Below, one piece after another: positions 1 through 9,878 of a stretch of DNA of 64,000 bases. Origin of the DNA: Ligilactobacillus salivarius DSM 20555 = ATCC 11741 (GTDB lineage Bacteria > Bacillota > Bacilli > Lactobacillales > Lactobacillaceae); the NCBI RefSeq assembly GCF_001435955.1, contig NZ_AYYT01000002.1, forward strand, positions 157,519-221,518, read 5' to 3'. Under the pieces are notes generated by a model that worked only from the letters and a program-made list of their open reading frames with translations, was not told the DNA's origin and did not search any database. The stretch's first letter is position 1. Every line of letters starts with the position of its first letter. The translations under genes were made by a program, and so were the position numbers.

Positions 1-782
1 AAAAATAGTTTTGACATAAATTTAGTTAATACTATTAAAACAAAAGTTAAACCTAAAAGTAATTCAGTATTCTTTAATTTATCTTGTATTACTCGTTCCT
101 TAGCTCTTTTTATAACTTTAACGCTCGTACTTATAAAAATTGGAAATAGAATTAACGAAAATTTTTGATTACCAATATTAAAAACTGGCCAAAAATTCAA
201 AGTGCTAGAGAGAGTACCACTAGGGATTAATGCCAACAGTGGAAACACAACCGTTTCTCTTCCTAAATATGTAGCAATGTTTCTACCACGTTTTCCACTT
301 TTTATCCTTGGACTTAATGGATGCTTCTTCATATTTCTCGTTAGATAATAATCGGCTAATATTGAAATAAATATTAACAATAGCCAACTAGGCCCTGATA
401 TTTCTGGAAATACATCTCCAAAAAATGTAATGAATCTTGGGACAACTAACTCTAATATACCTGCTGCAGTCATAACTAATAACATGCTTGTTGTTGAAAA
501 TCCATTTATTAAAAACGCCAGTACTATTAAAATTTGATATATGTATACACTATTTGTAGGCAAGGTTAGTCCTAATATCATGGAAATTAAACTTCCCATC
601 ACAAAAAAGAACAGACCATATTTTATGAAATTTCGTCCCTCATAAAAATCCTTATTTATCGCAACTCTAAATTGTTTTCTTTCTTTATTAATTCTCTGAT
701 TATAACTAATAATTACGTACAATATTCCTAACCATAGAACAGGTGTCAATAAGTAACTACCTATAAGTTTTAAAATTAACAA
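1..782 (-). CDS. MinJ-like multipass division-site protein (5' part, runs off the window)
   Basis: An open frame of 260 codons reads without a stop from a TTG at 782 to the window edge. The TTG follows a strong AGGAGGGG ribosome site at a good distance. The visible part is about seven or eight hydrophobic segments. A basic stretch after the first segment (YNQRINKERKQFRVAI, about residues 27-42) resembles the N-terminal membrane part of MinJ, which links DivIVA to MinCD in Bacillus. MinJ ends in a PDZ domain, which would lie outside the window. In Bacillus minJ is found downstream of secA-prfB-ftsEX, which agrees with the position just after prfB. The gene has its own promoter at 818-847. Family assignment is by recall of the pattern and is not certain; another polytopic PDZ protein is possible. 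Confidence 0.6.
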   Translation of the reverse strand, partial: MLILKLIGSYLLTPVLWLGILYVIISYNQRINKERKQFRVAINKDFYEGRNFIKYGLFFFVMGSLISMILGLTLPTNSVYIYQILIVLAFLINGFSTTSMLLVMTAAGILELVVPRFITFFGDVFPEISGPSWLLLIFISILADYYLTRNMKKHPLSPRIKSGKRGRNIATYLGRETVVFPLLALIPSGTLSSTLNFWPVFNIGNQKFSLILFPIFISTSVKVIKRAKERVIQDKLKNTELLLGLTFVLIVLTKFMSKLF

Positions 783-817
783 GTTAACGTCCCCTCCTCA
801 AGACATAGTTCAATTTA

Positions 818-847
818 AGTATATCAAATTTTGTAATTCATTGACAA
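818..847 (-). promoter_or_regulatory. Promoter of the MinJ-like gene
   Basis: On the minus strand, TTGTCA (842-847) and TATACT (818-823) are separated by 18 bases. It sits just after the prfB terminator and about 36 bases upstream of the TTG start, so this gene is probably transcribed separately from prfB. Confidence 0.65.
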
Positions 848-861
848 AAATATCACATAAT

Positions 862-911
862 AAAAAAGCACCTATAATCAGTCTTGCTAACTACTGATTT
901 ATTGGTGCTTT
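862..911 (-). terminator. Rho-independent terminator of prfB
   Basis: A long hairpin (AAAGCACC with GGTGCTTT as the outer arms and ATCAGT with ACTGAT as the inner arms) is followed on the minus strand by a run of six T. It lies 31 bases after the prfB stop. Confidence 0.9.
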
Positions 912-941
912 AACTTCTATAGTTTTATTTTTATACAACAA

Positions 942-2067
942 TTATTGTGGATTAGCTTGTTGCAGCTTCCATTGTAAATAAGCATTGATAAATGGATCTA
1001 AATCTCCATCCATAACTGCTTGAATATTTCCAGTTTCATAATCAGTGCGATGATCTTTGACCATTGAGTATGGATGGAAGACATATGATCTAATCTGGGA
1101 ACCCCAACCAATATCTAATTGTTCTCCTTGAATAGCAGCACGTTGCTTTTCTTTTTCTTCCACCTCCAATTGATATAACTTAGCACGTAACATATTTTCT
1201 GCAGTTGCTCTATTTTGAAATTGAGAACGTTGTGCCTGGCTTGAAACAACTATTCCCGTTGGTATATGAATAAGTCTAACAGCTGAAGAAGTTTTATTAA
1301 TATGCTGTCCACCTGCTCCACTAGCACGAAAGACTTCCATTTTTATATCTTCAGGTCTTAACTCAACTTCAACAGAATCATCAAGTTCTGGCATAACATT
1401 AACAGATGCAAATGAGGTATGACGTCTTCCGGCAGAATCAAATGGTGAAATACGTACTAATCTATGAACTCCTCGTTCACTTCGTAGATAACCATAAGCA
1501 TTTTTTCCTTCTATCATAAGCGTTACACTTTTTATACCAGCATCATCGCCTGGTTGATAATCTACAGTTTCAACTTTAAAATCATGTTGACTAGCCCAGC
1601 GTGTATACATTCTTAGTAGCATTGATCCCCAGTCTTGAGATTCGGTACCACCTGCTCCAGGATGAATTTCTAAAATAGCATTATTCTTATCATACTTTTC
1701 ACTTAACAACATATTTAATTGATATGATTGTAACAATTTTTCAGCATGTTGATAATTTTCTTCTAAATCTGCTTGTAATTCCTCATCATCTGGAATTTCT
1801 TGTAATAACTCTAACGATACTCCTAAATCTGAAATAGATTCCGCTAGTTCATGAAATGTCTCAAATTTTGCCTTTAAATCATTATTTTCAGCAATAACCT
1901 CTTGTGCTTTTTCTTGATCATCCCAAAATCCTGGCTCTGCCATCCTTGCTTCATTTTCTGCAATCTTTTCTTCTAAAGCATCTAAGTCAAAGAGACCTCC
2001 TAAATTCACTAACTTTATTACTCATTTCAGCAATATTTTTCTTATATTCACTTAATTCTAAGTTCAA
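942..2067 (-). CDS. prfB: Peptide chain release factor 2 (programmed +1 frameshift)
   Basis: RF2 releases the finished peptide at UGA and UAA codons. About 374 residues: a short first frame of 26 codons ends at an in-frame TGA (1987-1989), then the ribosome slips +1 at CTT-TGA-C and reads the long frame. The slip site is preceded by an internal AGGAGG and matches the classic prfB autoregulatory signal. The specificity motif SPF is at about residues 207-209 and the catalytic GGQ at about 252-254. I place the start at TTG 2067 because AGGAG lies 8 bases before it; ATG 2073 is only 2 bases from AGGAG. It follows secA, as in many Firmicutes. A plain ORF call gives only a false GTG start at 2009. 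Confidence 0.95.
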
Positions 2068-2104
2068 AATCATCGCTCCTATCAATAATTTAGTCTGTAT
2101 ACTA

Positions 2105-2139
2105 TAAAGGCTAGAAAGAAGAACTTCTTTCCAGTCTTT
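2105..2139 (-). terminator. Hairpin between secA and prfB (weak terminator)
   Basis: Arms AAAGACTGGAAAGAAG and CTTCTTTCTAGCCTTT form a nearly perfect stem on the minus strand just after secA. The T-rich tail is poor, so it may only partly stop transcription or protect the 3' end. Confidence 0.45.
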
Positions 2140-2147
2140 ACTGTTTA

Positions 2148-4511
2148 TTATCGCTTTATGTCTTGTCTAATTTCAGCTTTCAAGAACAAACGAGTAACAT
2201 CATATTCGATTGCACCTACCATTTGTTCAAACATTCTGAAACCATCTTGTTGATATTCTACCAATGGATTTAATTGTCCATATCCACGCAAACCAATAGA
2301 TTGTCTTAATTGGTCCATTTCATCAATATGATCTGTCCACAATGAGTCAACAACTCTTAGAATTACAACTTTTTCAAATTCTAACATTTGACTTTCATCA
2401 TACAATTGCTTTTCTTTTTCAGCATAGATATCTTCTGCACGTTTCATTAAATAGTCAACAATTTCATCTGGTGTTTTATTTACCAAATCACCTAAACTAA
2501 TAGTGTCTTCATTAACCATTGCAGAAACAGCAAAATCTAAAATACCTTGCAAATTCCATTCACTCTTATCACCTTGAGTATGCATCAAAACTGTATGCTT
2601 TACAGTTCTTTCAATCATAGGCATAATTATTGGTTTCAAGCTCTTTTCTTCCATAATTACTTGTTGTCTTTGAGCATAAATAACTTCACGTTGAGCTCTC
2701 ATAACATCATCATATTGAAGAACTTGCTTACGAGTATCATAGTTATTACCTTCAACACGTTTTTGTGCTGATTCTACTTGACGACTTATCATCTTAGATT
2801 GAATAACTGCATCGTCATCACTAACTTTCATTCTTTCCAAGAAGTTCTTAATGCGTTCCGATCCAAAACGCAACATTAAATCGTCTTCTAATGATAGATA
2901 GAACTGAGTAACACCTGGATCTCCTTGACGACCTGAACGTCCACGTAACTGATTATCAATTCTTCGCGATTCATGACGTTCAGTACCAATAACAGCTAAT
3001 CCACCTAATTCACGAACACCAGGTCCAAGTTTGATATCAGTACCACGACCAGCCATGTTAGTAGCAATTGTTACCGCACCACGTTGACCAGCATTCATTA
3101 CAATTTCAGCTTCACGAGCATGATTTTTAGCATTTAAAACAGAATGTGGTATGCCTTCATCGTCTAACATCTTAGACAATAATTCAGAAGTTTCAACTGC
3201 AACTGTACCTACTAAAACAGGTTGTCCTTTTTCATGACGTGCTTTTACATCTCTTACTACTGCATTAAATTTACTCTTTAGTGTAGGATATAACAAATCA
3301 GGCTTGTCTACACGAGCAATTGGTTTGTTTGTAGGAATAGATACAACTTCCATATTATAAATTTCACGGAATTCTTCACGTTCTGTCTTAGCTGTACCTG
3401 TCATTCCAGAAAGTTTATTATACATTCTGAAGAAGTTCTGATAAGTAATGTTAGCCATTGTCTTTGTTTCTTCTTCAATTTCAACATGTTCTTTTGCTTC
3501 AATAGCTTGGTGTAATCCGTCAGAATAACGACGTCCATCCATAATACGTCCAGTAAATTGATCAACAATTAGAACTTCACCATCACGTACAACATAATCT
3601 TTATCTCTTAACATGATGTAATTAGCACGTAGAGCATTATCCAAATGATGGTTTAGTGCCATATTATCTGGGTCATATAAGTTCTTTAATCCAAAATATT
3701 TTTCACCTTTACGGATACCATCTTCTGTCAATGAAACTGTCTTTGATTCCAAATCAATCTTGAAATCTTCATCTTCTGTCAAAGTCTTAGCAAAACGATC
3801 AGTTCTAGTATAAAGAGTTGTCGTTCCTGTTGCTTGACCAGAAATAATCAATGGTGTTCTAGCTTCATCAATTAAAATAGAGTCAACTTCGTCTACGATA
3901 ACAAAATTCAATGGACGTTGAACCATATCTTCCTTGTAAACAACCATGTTATCACGCAAATAATCAAAACCAAGTTCACTATTAGTTGAATAAGTAATAT
4001 CACAATTATAAGCATTACGCTTTTCTTCTGGTGATTTATCAGCTAAGTTCAAACCAACAGTTAGCCCTAACCATGTGTATAACTCTCCCATTTCTGTGGC
4101 ATCACGTTCAGATAAATATTCGTTAACAGTAACAACATGAACACCTTTACCAGAAATAGCATTCAAATATACTGGCATTGTAGCAGTCAAAGTTTTACCT
4201 TCACCTGTTTTCATTTCTGCAATATTACCTTCGTGCAAAACGATACCACCAATTATTTGAACATGGTATGGATACAAACCTAGTACCCTTTTTGCACCTT
4301 CTCGGCAGACAGCAAAAGCTTCAGGTAATAAATCATCTAAGCTTTCTCCATCTTGATATCTTTTTTTAAATTCTTCTGTTTTTGCTTTTAATTCATCATC
4401 TGATAAAGCACCAAATTCATCAGCATATGATTCTACCTTATCAGCAATTTTTCCTAGGCGTTTAAGTTCTCGTTTATCACTTTCCACCCAACGTTTAAGA
4501 AGATTTGCCAT
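2148..4511 (-). CDS. secA: Preprotein translocase ATPase SecA
   Basis: The motor that pushes unfolded preproteins through SecYEG. Length 787. Walker A is at about residues 100-107 (MKTGEGKT), the DEVD Walker B motif at about 207-210, and the downstream helicase motif with GTDIKLG is also present. The protein ends at AEIRQDIKR and lacks the C-terminal zinc-binding tail of Bacillus and E. coli SecA; this short form is usual in lactobacilli. The ATG start follows AAGGAATTGACAT. It lies upstream of prfB and probably shares some transcription with it. Confidence 0.98.
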
Positions 4512-4634
4512 ATGTCAATTCCTTCCAATCCTCAATAAAATTAAACTATTTCCAAATTTGTAAACTAACTTTAATTTTACCATTAATCACTTTGAAATTA
4601 AATAATCACACTTAATAAATTCCTTAATTTCAAA

Positions 4635-5813
4635 TTACTTATTTAATCGTAAAAAATGTTGTCTTCCCATTCTTATCATAATTAACCCAATTGTGGCTGT
4701 AAATGCTGCTACTAATAATAAACACAATAAAGTCGTATTCCAATTATTAAAAGTGTCTTTAAGAATTCCAAAAATAACCGGGCCAGAACTTGCCAGTAAG
4801 TAACCTATAGATTGGACAAAACCACTAACTTGCCCAACTTCTTCCTTACTACTTGAAAAAACAGTAATTAGATATAAAGATAATGCAAAACTTGTTCCTG
4901 TTGTTATTCCATTTATTAAACAAGCTAGCAATAACAACCATAAATTATCTTTGACAACAATTAGCATTCCCACACCTAAAATATATCCCACTAATAATAA
5001 TAGCATTGTCAATCGTGCACTCTTTAATCTACTTGCTAATTTAGGAACTACATACGAAAATGGGAATCCTATCATTTGAAATGCTGCAAACATCCATCCC
5101 GCTGTTACAGGAGAGATTCCATGATTTACTAAAACACTTGGTAACCATGCTACCAACGTGTAAAAAACTAAGGACTGCAATCCCATAAAAATTGCTAACA
5201 ACCAGATAGCATGCCTTTGCCATACCTTTTCTTTTTCAAGAATTTCTACTTTATTATCTAATTCAATTTCTTTTTTAGGTAACAAAATTGCTCCAACTCC
5301 AGCAATTAATGCAGGCAATGAAAATACTTGAATTGCATTTTCCCAACCTACTAGATTTGACAGTGGAACTATCACACCTCCTGCTAAAGCAGAAATTAAA
5401 TTGCTAGTAGCTATATATAATCCATTTAAAAATGCTGATTTTTCTTCAGCATAATCTACAACCAAAGCCGGTAACGTCACATTTAAAATAGTTATTGCTA
5501 CACCAACAAATAATGTACCTACAAAAATCAGACTTTCGGTATATATTCTGAAAAAATTGGCTAGCATCAACAAAAATAAACCAATTATTATTGTTCTTCT
5601 AGTTCCAATTTTTTTAATTAACAAAGAAATTAATATCGATATAAAACCAAAACATAATAATGGTATCGTAGTAAGTATCCCTAATTGAACTGTAGATAGC
5701 TTGAATGTTTCTCCTATTTTATCTATTAAAGGTGTAAGAATTATAATTGCTAATCTTAAGTTGCATGCAATTAACACTATTTCCCAAGCAAAATTATTTC
5801 TTACTTTCGACAT
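4635..5813 (-). CDS. MFS transporter, CynX/NimT-like
   Basis: A 392-residue membrane protein with about 12 hydrophobic segments split into two halves by a charged loop near residues 178-200. The N-terminal segment with NLRLAIIILTPLIDKIG resembles the CynX/NimT branch of the major facilitator superfamily, which handles small anions or nitro-drugs. The GTRRT loop after the second segment is the usual MFS motif A position. Substrate cannot be told from sequence. It stands alone between hpf and secA. A likely promoter is an extended -10 (TGCTATAAT) near 5860-5868, overlapping the base of the hpf terminator region. Function is family-level only. Confidence 0.8.
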   Translation of the reverse strand: MSKVRNNFAWEIVLIACNLRLAIIILTPLIDKIGETFKLSTVQLGILTTIPLLCFGFISILISLLIKKIGTRRTIIIGLFLLMLANFFRIYTESLIFVGTLFVGVAITILNVTLPALVVDYAEEKSAFLNGLYIATSNLISALAGGVIVPLSNLVGWENAIQVFSLPALIAGVGAILLPKKEIELDNKVEILEKEKVWQRHAIWLLAIFMGLQSLVFYTLVAWLPSVLVNHGISPVTAGWMFAAFQMIGFPFSYVVPKLASRLKSARLTMLLLLVGYILGVGMLIVVKDNLWLLLLACLINGITTGTSFALSLYLITVFSSSKEEVGQVSGFVQSIGYLLASSGPVIFGILKDTFNNWNTTLLCLLLVAAFTATIGLIMIRMGRQHFLRLNK

Positions 5814-5875
5814 TTATATTCATCCTCACAAAATAATTATCGTATCATTAAGAAAAATTATAGCATTGCTCATCA

Positions 5876-5912
5876 AAATAAAATACCCCATAGACTAATC
5901 TATGGAGTATTT
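5876..5912 (-). terminator. Terminator of hpf
   Basis: Arms AAATACTCCATAGA and TCTATGGGGTATTT with a 4-base loop, then TATTTT on the minus strand, 25 bases after the hpf stop. Confidence 0.9.
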
Positions 5913-5936
5913 AGAGCAATTAATTATTAATCAAGC

Positions 5937-6491
5937 TTAGTCTTCACTAGCTTCAATTAAACCATAACGGCCATCGCGACGACGATATACAATATTTATA
6001 CCACCATTTTCTGCATCTTCATAGATGAAGAAATCATGGCCTAACATGTCCATTTGCAATACAGCTTCTTCGCTGTCCATTGGTTTCAAAGATAGACGCT
6101 TAGTACGAACAATTTCAAACTTCTTATCTTCTACTTCTTCTTTTTCATCTGCAACAGGTGCAAATTCAAAATTCTTAAAGCCTTTTTCACGAGACTTACG
6201 ATTTACTTTAGTCTTGTATTTTCTAATTTGGCGTTCAAGCTTATCTGTAACAAGATCAATACTTGCATACATATCAGGTGAGGTTTCTTCTGCTCTCAAA
6301 ACAAGATATGGCAATGGAATTGTTACTTCTACCTTTGCAGTCTTGTCTGAGTACACCTTTAAGTTTACGTGAGCCGTTGAATCAGCAGTATTATCAAAGA
6401 ACTTCTCTAATTTTGCTAATCTCTTTTCAACGTATTCACGGATTGCTCCTGTAACTTCAATATTTTCACCACGAACATTGATTTTTAACAT
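5937..6491 (-). CDS. hpf: Long-form ribosome hibernation promoting factor
   Basis: HPF binds idle ribosomes and pairs them into 100S dimers in stationary phase. Length 184 fits the long form: an N-terminal S30AE/YfiA domain (about residues 1-100), a charged linker (about 105-125) and a C-terminal dimerisation domain (about 125-184, with MDSEEAVLQMDMLGHDFFIY). The ATG follows GAAAGGAGAGG. The gene is monocistronic, with a strong promoter carrying a cre-like site in its spacer and its own terminator. This fits control by carbon supply, but the cre call is inference. Confidence 0.96.
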   Translation of the reverse strand: MLKINVRGENIEVTGAIREYVEKRLAKLEKFFDNTADSTAHVNLKVYSDKTAKVEVTIPLPYLVLRAEETSPDMYASIDLVTDKLERQIRKYKTKVNRKSREKGFKNFEFAPVADEKEEVEDKKFEIVRTKRLSLKPMDSEEAVLQMDMLGHDFFIYEDAENGGINIVYRRRDGRYGLIEASED

Positions 6492-6575
6492 GGTAAACCT
6501 CTCCTTTCACAACTAAGTCTTATTAGACTTATATAGAGAGTAAATAAAAAAACTTTTATCACTCTTTCTACCTAT

Positions 6576-6604
6576 ATTATAATAGAAAGCGTTTAAATTA
6601 TCAA
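6576..6604 (-). promoter_or_regulatory. hpf promoter with cre-like operator in the spacer
   Basis: On the minus strand, TTGATA (6599-6604), a 17-base spacer and TATAAT (6576-6581). The sequence AGAAAGCGTTTAAA at 6584-6597 matches a CcpA cre consensus in about 12 of 14 positions and fills the spacer, where CcpA binding would block RNA polymerase. Confidence 0.65.
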
Positions 6605-6670
6605 ATAAATTTATCAAGTTTTATGTAATTTCTTTATAAATTTTGTTTAAGTTTACAATAATTTTTTAAC

Positions 6671-7357
6671 TCATCTTGCTAAAGTTACTGAACATACTCT
6701 ACTAGCTCCATTTTTTAGTAGTAATTCTTGAGCATAATATAGAGTTCTTCCTGTTGTATAAACATCGTCTATTATGACATAATTTCCTTGTAGTTTATCA
6801 CCTATGTATTCAAATGGTTGTTGTGTTTTCAAACGCTCACTTCTACTTTTTTCTGACTGCTTTTTATCCCTTTTTAATTTCTTCATTTTCAAAACTCTTG
6901 AATAAGGTAGATCTCCTATTAATCCTTCTACTTGATTGAAACCTCTATGTTGCATTGTATATTCATCCACTGGAATAGGAATATATATCCAATCTTTAGA
7001 AGGATAGTTATTCGTTATAAAATTTTTAAACTCTATGTTAAAAATTTTTCTCCAATAATAGTCTCCCATAAACTTATATCTTTCGAAGTATTTTTTGATA
7101 ATTAAATTATCATATGTATATATCGACTTATTATTCAATAAGATTTTGTTATTATTTTTCCACTTAATGCAGTCATTACATAATAACAACTTTTTTTGTT
7201 CTCTCCCACATCCTTCACAAGCATTATCTATCTTACATTTTCCCAATTCTTCTCTACATCTTTTACAAACATTATCTCGCTTATATTTTTCTAACGATAA
7301 AATCCATTTAATATTTAATTTAAAATCAATTGTGTTGTTGCATAATAAGCAATTCAT
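6671..7357 (-). CDS. comFC: Competence protein ComFC, phosphoribosyltransferase-like
   Basis: ComFC is needed for natural transformation in Firmicutes and acts with the ComFA motor; its biochemical role is not settled. Length 228. The N-terminal 65 residues hold several CxxC pairs of a zinc-ribbon type. A PRPP-binding motif, VIIDDVYTTGRT, is at about residues 194-205. It overlaps the end of comFA by 4 bases, so the two are translationally coupled. Both genes look intact, so there is no sign of decay of transformation functions here. Confidence 0.92.
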   Translation of the reverse strand: MNCLLCNNTIDFKLNIKWILSLEKYKRDNVCKRCREELGKCKIDNACEGCGREQKKLLLCNDCIKWKNNNKILLNNKSIYTYDNLIIKKYFERYKFMGDYYWRKIFNIEFKNFITNNYPSKDWIYIPIPVDEYTMQHRGFNQVEGLIGDLPYSRVLKMKKLKRDKKQSEKSRSERLKTQQPFEYIGDKLQGNYVIIDDVYTTGRTLYYAQELLLKNGASRVCSVTLAR

Positions 7358-8691
7358 GAGATACCTTCTCTCAATTTTTTAGCTTTTTTATTTAAAAATT
7401 CTATTTGCTTTTGTGCATCTTTTACCTTTCTTGTATATCTATCACAGATAAATATTACATCACCATCTGGTCTACTAACACTGCGCCCAACCCTCCCAGC
7501 AATTTGAACTAAAGCAGATGTTGAAAATACACTATTGTCAGCACCTAACACTAGTAAATCGATTTCCGGAAAAGTAACTCCTCTTTCTAAAATTGTTGTT
7601 GTTATTAAATACGTATACTCTTTGTTTCTCATTTTTTGTACTTTTTCAATTCGATATTCATCAGCTGCATGAACTGTATCACCTTTTATTTTACTAGCTA
7701 AGACTGCTTTAATTACTTCTCTTACTTTATTTAACATAGCAACATGAGGTACAAATACTAAGAACTGCTTTCCATTTTGCTCCCATTTTTTTAGATACTT
7801 TTTAATTTTTGTATCCAATTTCCCTTGTAAAATAAATCCCCACCAATTATTCGTAAATTCTACTTTTATAGTAGGTAAAGCATTTTGATGAAATCTCATT
7901 GGTAAATAACTTATAGATATATTCCCTCTTTTTATCTTTTTTGCCAACTCATTACTAGGCGTAGCAGTTAGATAAATAAGAGTCCCTGTTTTCTTAATAG
8001 CCTGTTTAGTTGCAAATAACAATTCTTTATTATTAACATATGGAAAAGCATCGACTTCATCAATTATCAGTACATCAAAAGCTTCTTTAAATTTTAATAA
8101 TTGGTGTGTTGTACATACTACCAGTTGAGTATATCTATATACTTCTTCACTTCTTCCATGCAAAAGAATTTTATCAATCTCTTTGAAAGCTTTATCTAAA
8201 CGTGGGTATAATTCATTACATACATCCACTCTAGGAGAAGCAATCGCTACACGAAATTTTTTTCTTAGAGCTTCAGCTATTGGTTTAAATAACATTTCAG
8301 TTTTTCCAGCCCCCGTAACAGCCCATAATAAATGCTCCGTATTTTTTCCAATTATATTAATTAGTTCATTAGAGCATACCTCTTGAAATTTAGACAATTT
8401 CCCGTCCCACGTTAAAATTTCATCAACCTTATTAAAATGATTATCCTCAATAACATGAACTAAATTATTCAATGTACTGACTCTTCCTAAAACAATACAT
8501 TTCGGGCAATAGTAATTATCATAAGGTAATTTAGCTCTTTCCTTAGTTGTTACTTTCCCACAACGATTACATTTTATTTTATTTTTAAAAACCTTAATTG
8601 CTTGATAAATTTCAATATTATCAGATGACATTATTTTTTCTTCCGATTTATCGACTACTACTAAACGACCAACCATTTCATTAAAATCCAT
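7354..8691 (-). CDS. comFA: Competence DNA translocase ATPase ComFA
   Basis: A DEAD-box-like ATPase that drives single-stranded DNA into the cell during transformation. About 445 residues from ATG 8691, chosen because GGGAGGG lies 9 bases before it; an upstream in-frame TTG (8709) has no such site. A four-cysteine zinc finger is at about residues 41-65, Walker A (TGAGKT) at about 126-131, and Walker B (IIDEVD) at about 210-214. The C-terminal helicase half contains an arginine-rich motif (VQIAGRVGRSVSRPDGDV). It is followed by overlapping comFC. A candidate competence sigma-factor box lies 35 bases upstream. Confidence 0.95.
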   Translation of the reverse strand: MDFNEMVGRLVVVDKSEEKIMSSDNIEIYQAIKVFKNKIKCNRCGKVTTKERAKLPYDNYYCPKCIVLGRVSTLNNLVHVIEDNHFNKVDEILTWDGKLSKFQEVCSNELINIIGKNTEHLLWAVTGAGKTEMLFKPIAEALRKKFRVAIASPRVDVCNELYPRLDKAFKEIDKILLHGRSEEVYRYTQLVVCTTHQLLKFKEAFDVLIIDEVDAFPYVNNKELLFATKQAIKKTGTLIYLTATPSNELAKKIKRGNISISYLPMRFHQNALPTIKVEFTNNWWGFILQGKLDTKIKKYLKKWEQNGKQFLVFVPHVAMLNKVREVIKAVLASKIKGDTVHAADEYRIEKVQKMRNKEYTYLITTTILERGVTFPEIDLLVLGADNSVFSTSALVQIAGRVGRSVSRPDGDVIFICDRYTRKVKDAQKQIEFLNKKAKKLREGIS

Positions 8692-8725
8692 CCATACTTG
8701 CCCTCCCAATATTTTCTACTTTCTA

Positions 8726-8733
8726 TATACGCA
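8726..8733 (-). promoter_or_regulatory. Candidate ComX/SigH-type box upstream of comFA
   Basis: TGCGTATA on the minus strand differs by one base from the streptococcal cin-box (TNCGAATA) and sits 35 bases before the comFA start, right after the tagO terminator. No ordinary -35/-10 pair is obvious here. One short motif is weak evidence. Confidence 0.35.
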
Positions 8734-8772
8734 AAAATGACAGAAAATGCTAAATATTTTCTGTCATTTTTT
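8732..8772 (-). terminator. Terminator of tagO
   Basis: A perfect stem AAAAATGACAGAAAAT / ATTTTCTGTCATTTTT with a 7-base loop. The minus-strand 3' arm ends in five T. It begins at the tagO stop. Confidence 0.9.
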
Positions 8773-9862
8773 ATTTTTCTATTTTATTTTCAGACAAAAG
8801 AACTATTTTTTTTATAAAATTCAATAATGGACGTCGTGATTCACCAACTAATCCAATAACCTCAACAAAAATTTCTAATCCCAATAGTGTAGCCACTGTC
8901 AATAAAACAGAGCCCCAAAAACTAGAAATAGGATATAGCAATGAAATAGATGAAAAAATCAATGCTATTCCATAAATAACTAATACGGTTTGTCTATGAC
9001 TCAATCCCATTTGCATTAGTCTATGATGCAAATGATGCTTATCAGCTTGTGAAATTGGTTTTTTATTTAAAATTCTTCGTAAAATTGCATAGACAGTATC
9101 AGTTATTGGTACTCCTAAAATAATAACTGGAATTATTATTGTAATAAATGTCGCATTCTTCAAACCATATAATGCAAAAACCGAGATCATGAAACCTATA
9201 AATAAAGATCCCGTATCACCTAAATATATCTTAGCAGGATGAAAATTATATGGCAAAAATCCTATCAATGCTGCTACTAACGTAAACATCATTATTGATA
9301 TGAAAGTATTAGTTACATTTAAAAAGAAATACCCTGTAACTGCACTGGTAGATAAAGCAATAATTGCTACTCCAGTTGCTAATCCATCTAATCCATCAAT
9401 TAAATTAACTGCATTAGTAATTGCTAAAATCCATATTAGTGTTATTGGTAAACTTAACCACCCTAAAGTTACTGTGCCTAAAAATGGCAATGTAATAGTT
9501 GTCATTTTAATTTTAGCAATAAAAAATACTACTAAAGCTGCTAAAGTTATTCCATATATTTTTTGTCTAGGTTTTAATTCATAAATATCATCTATTATTC
9601 CAGTAGCTAAAATTATACATTCTGCTAACAATAATGCCCACAATTGTTCGATTGGGTATTGCTTTCTCAATAAAAGAAAATTAGTCACATTAAATGCTAG
9701 AAAAATAGCTAATCCACCCATTGTCGGCATAGGAACCTTATTTACACGACGAGCATTTGGATTGTCAACAGCTCCTACTTTAAATGCTAACAATCTTATA
9801 AACGGAGTCAAAATAGCTGATAGAATCATTGTTGCAAATAGAGATGCTATAATTCTATACAT
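8771..9862 (-). CDS. tagO: Undecaprenyl-phosphate GlcNAc-1-phosphate transferase TagO
   Basis: Catalyses the first membrane step of wall teichoic acid synthesis, moving GlcNAc-1-phosphate from UDP-GlcNAc to undecaprenyl phosphate. Length 363 with about 10-11 membrane segments. Visible family motifs are IIDDIYELKPRQK (aspartate-rich loop), NAVNLIDGLDGLATG, LGDTGSLFIGF and the histidine-rich HHLHHRLMQMG loop. TagA, the next enzyme of the pathway, is encoded at 61.3 kb. The leader contains a perfect inverted repeat at 9879-9900. Polysaccharide roles (WecA or RgpG type) are also possible for this family. Confidence 0.93.
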   Translation of the reverse strand: MYRIIASLFATMILSAILTPFIRLLAFKVGAVDNPNARRVNKVPMPTMGGLAIFLAFNVTNFLLLRKQYPIEQLWALLLAECIILATGIIDDIYELKPRQKIYGITLAALVVFFIAKIKMTTITLPFLGTVTLGWLSLPITLIWILAITNAVNLIDGLDGLATGVAIIALSTSAVTGYFFLNVTNTFISIMMFTLVAALIGFLPYNFHPAKIYLGDTGSLFIGFMISVFALYGLKNATFITIIIPVIILGVPITDTVYAILRRILNKKPISQADKHHLHHRLMQMGLSHRQTVLVIYGIALIFSSISLLYPISSFWGSVLLTVATLLGLEIFVEVIGLVGESRRPLLNFIKKIVLLSENKIEK

Positions 9863-9878
9863 ATTATCCTCTTTCTTA

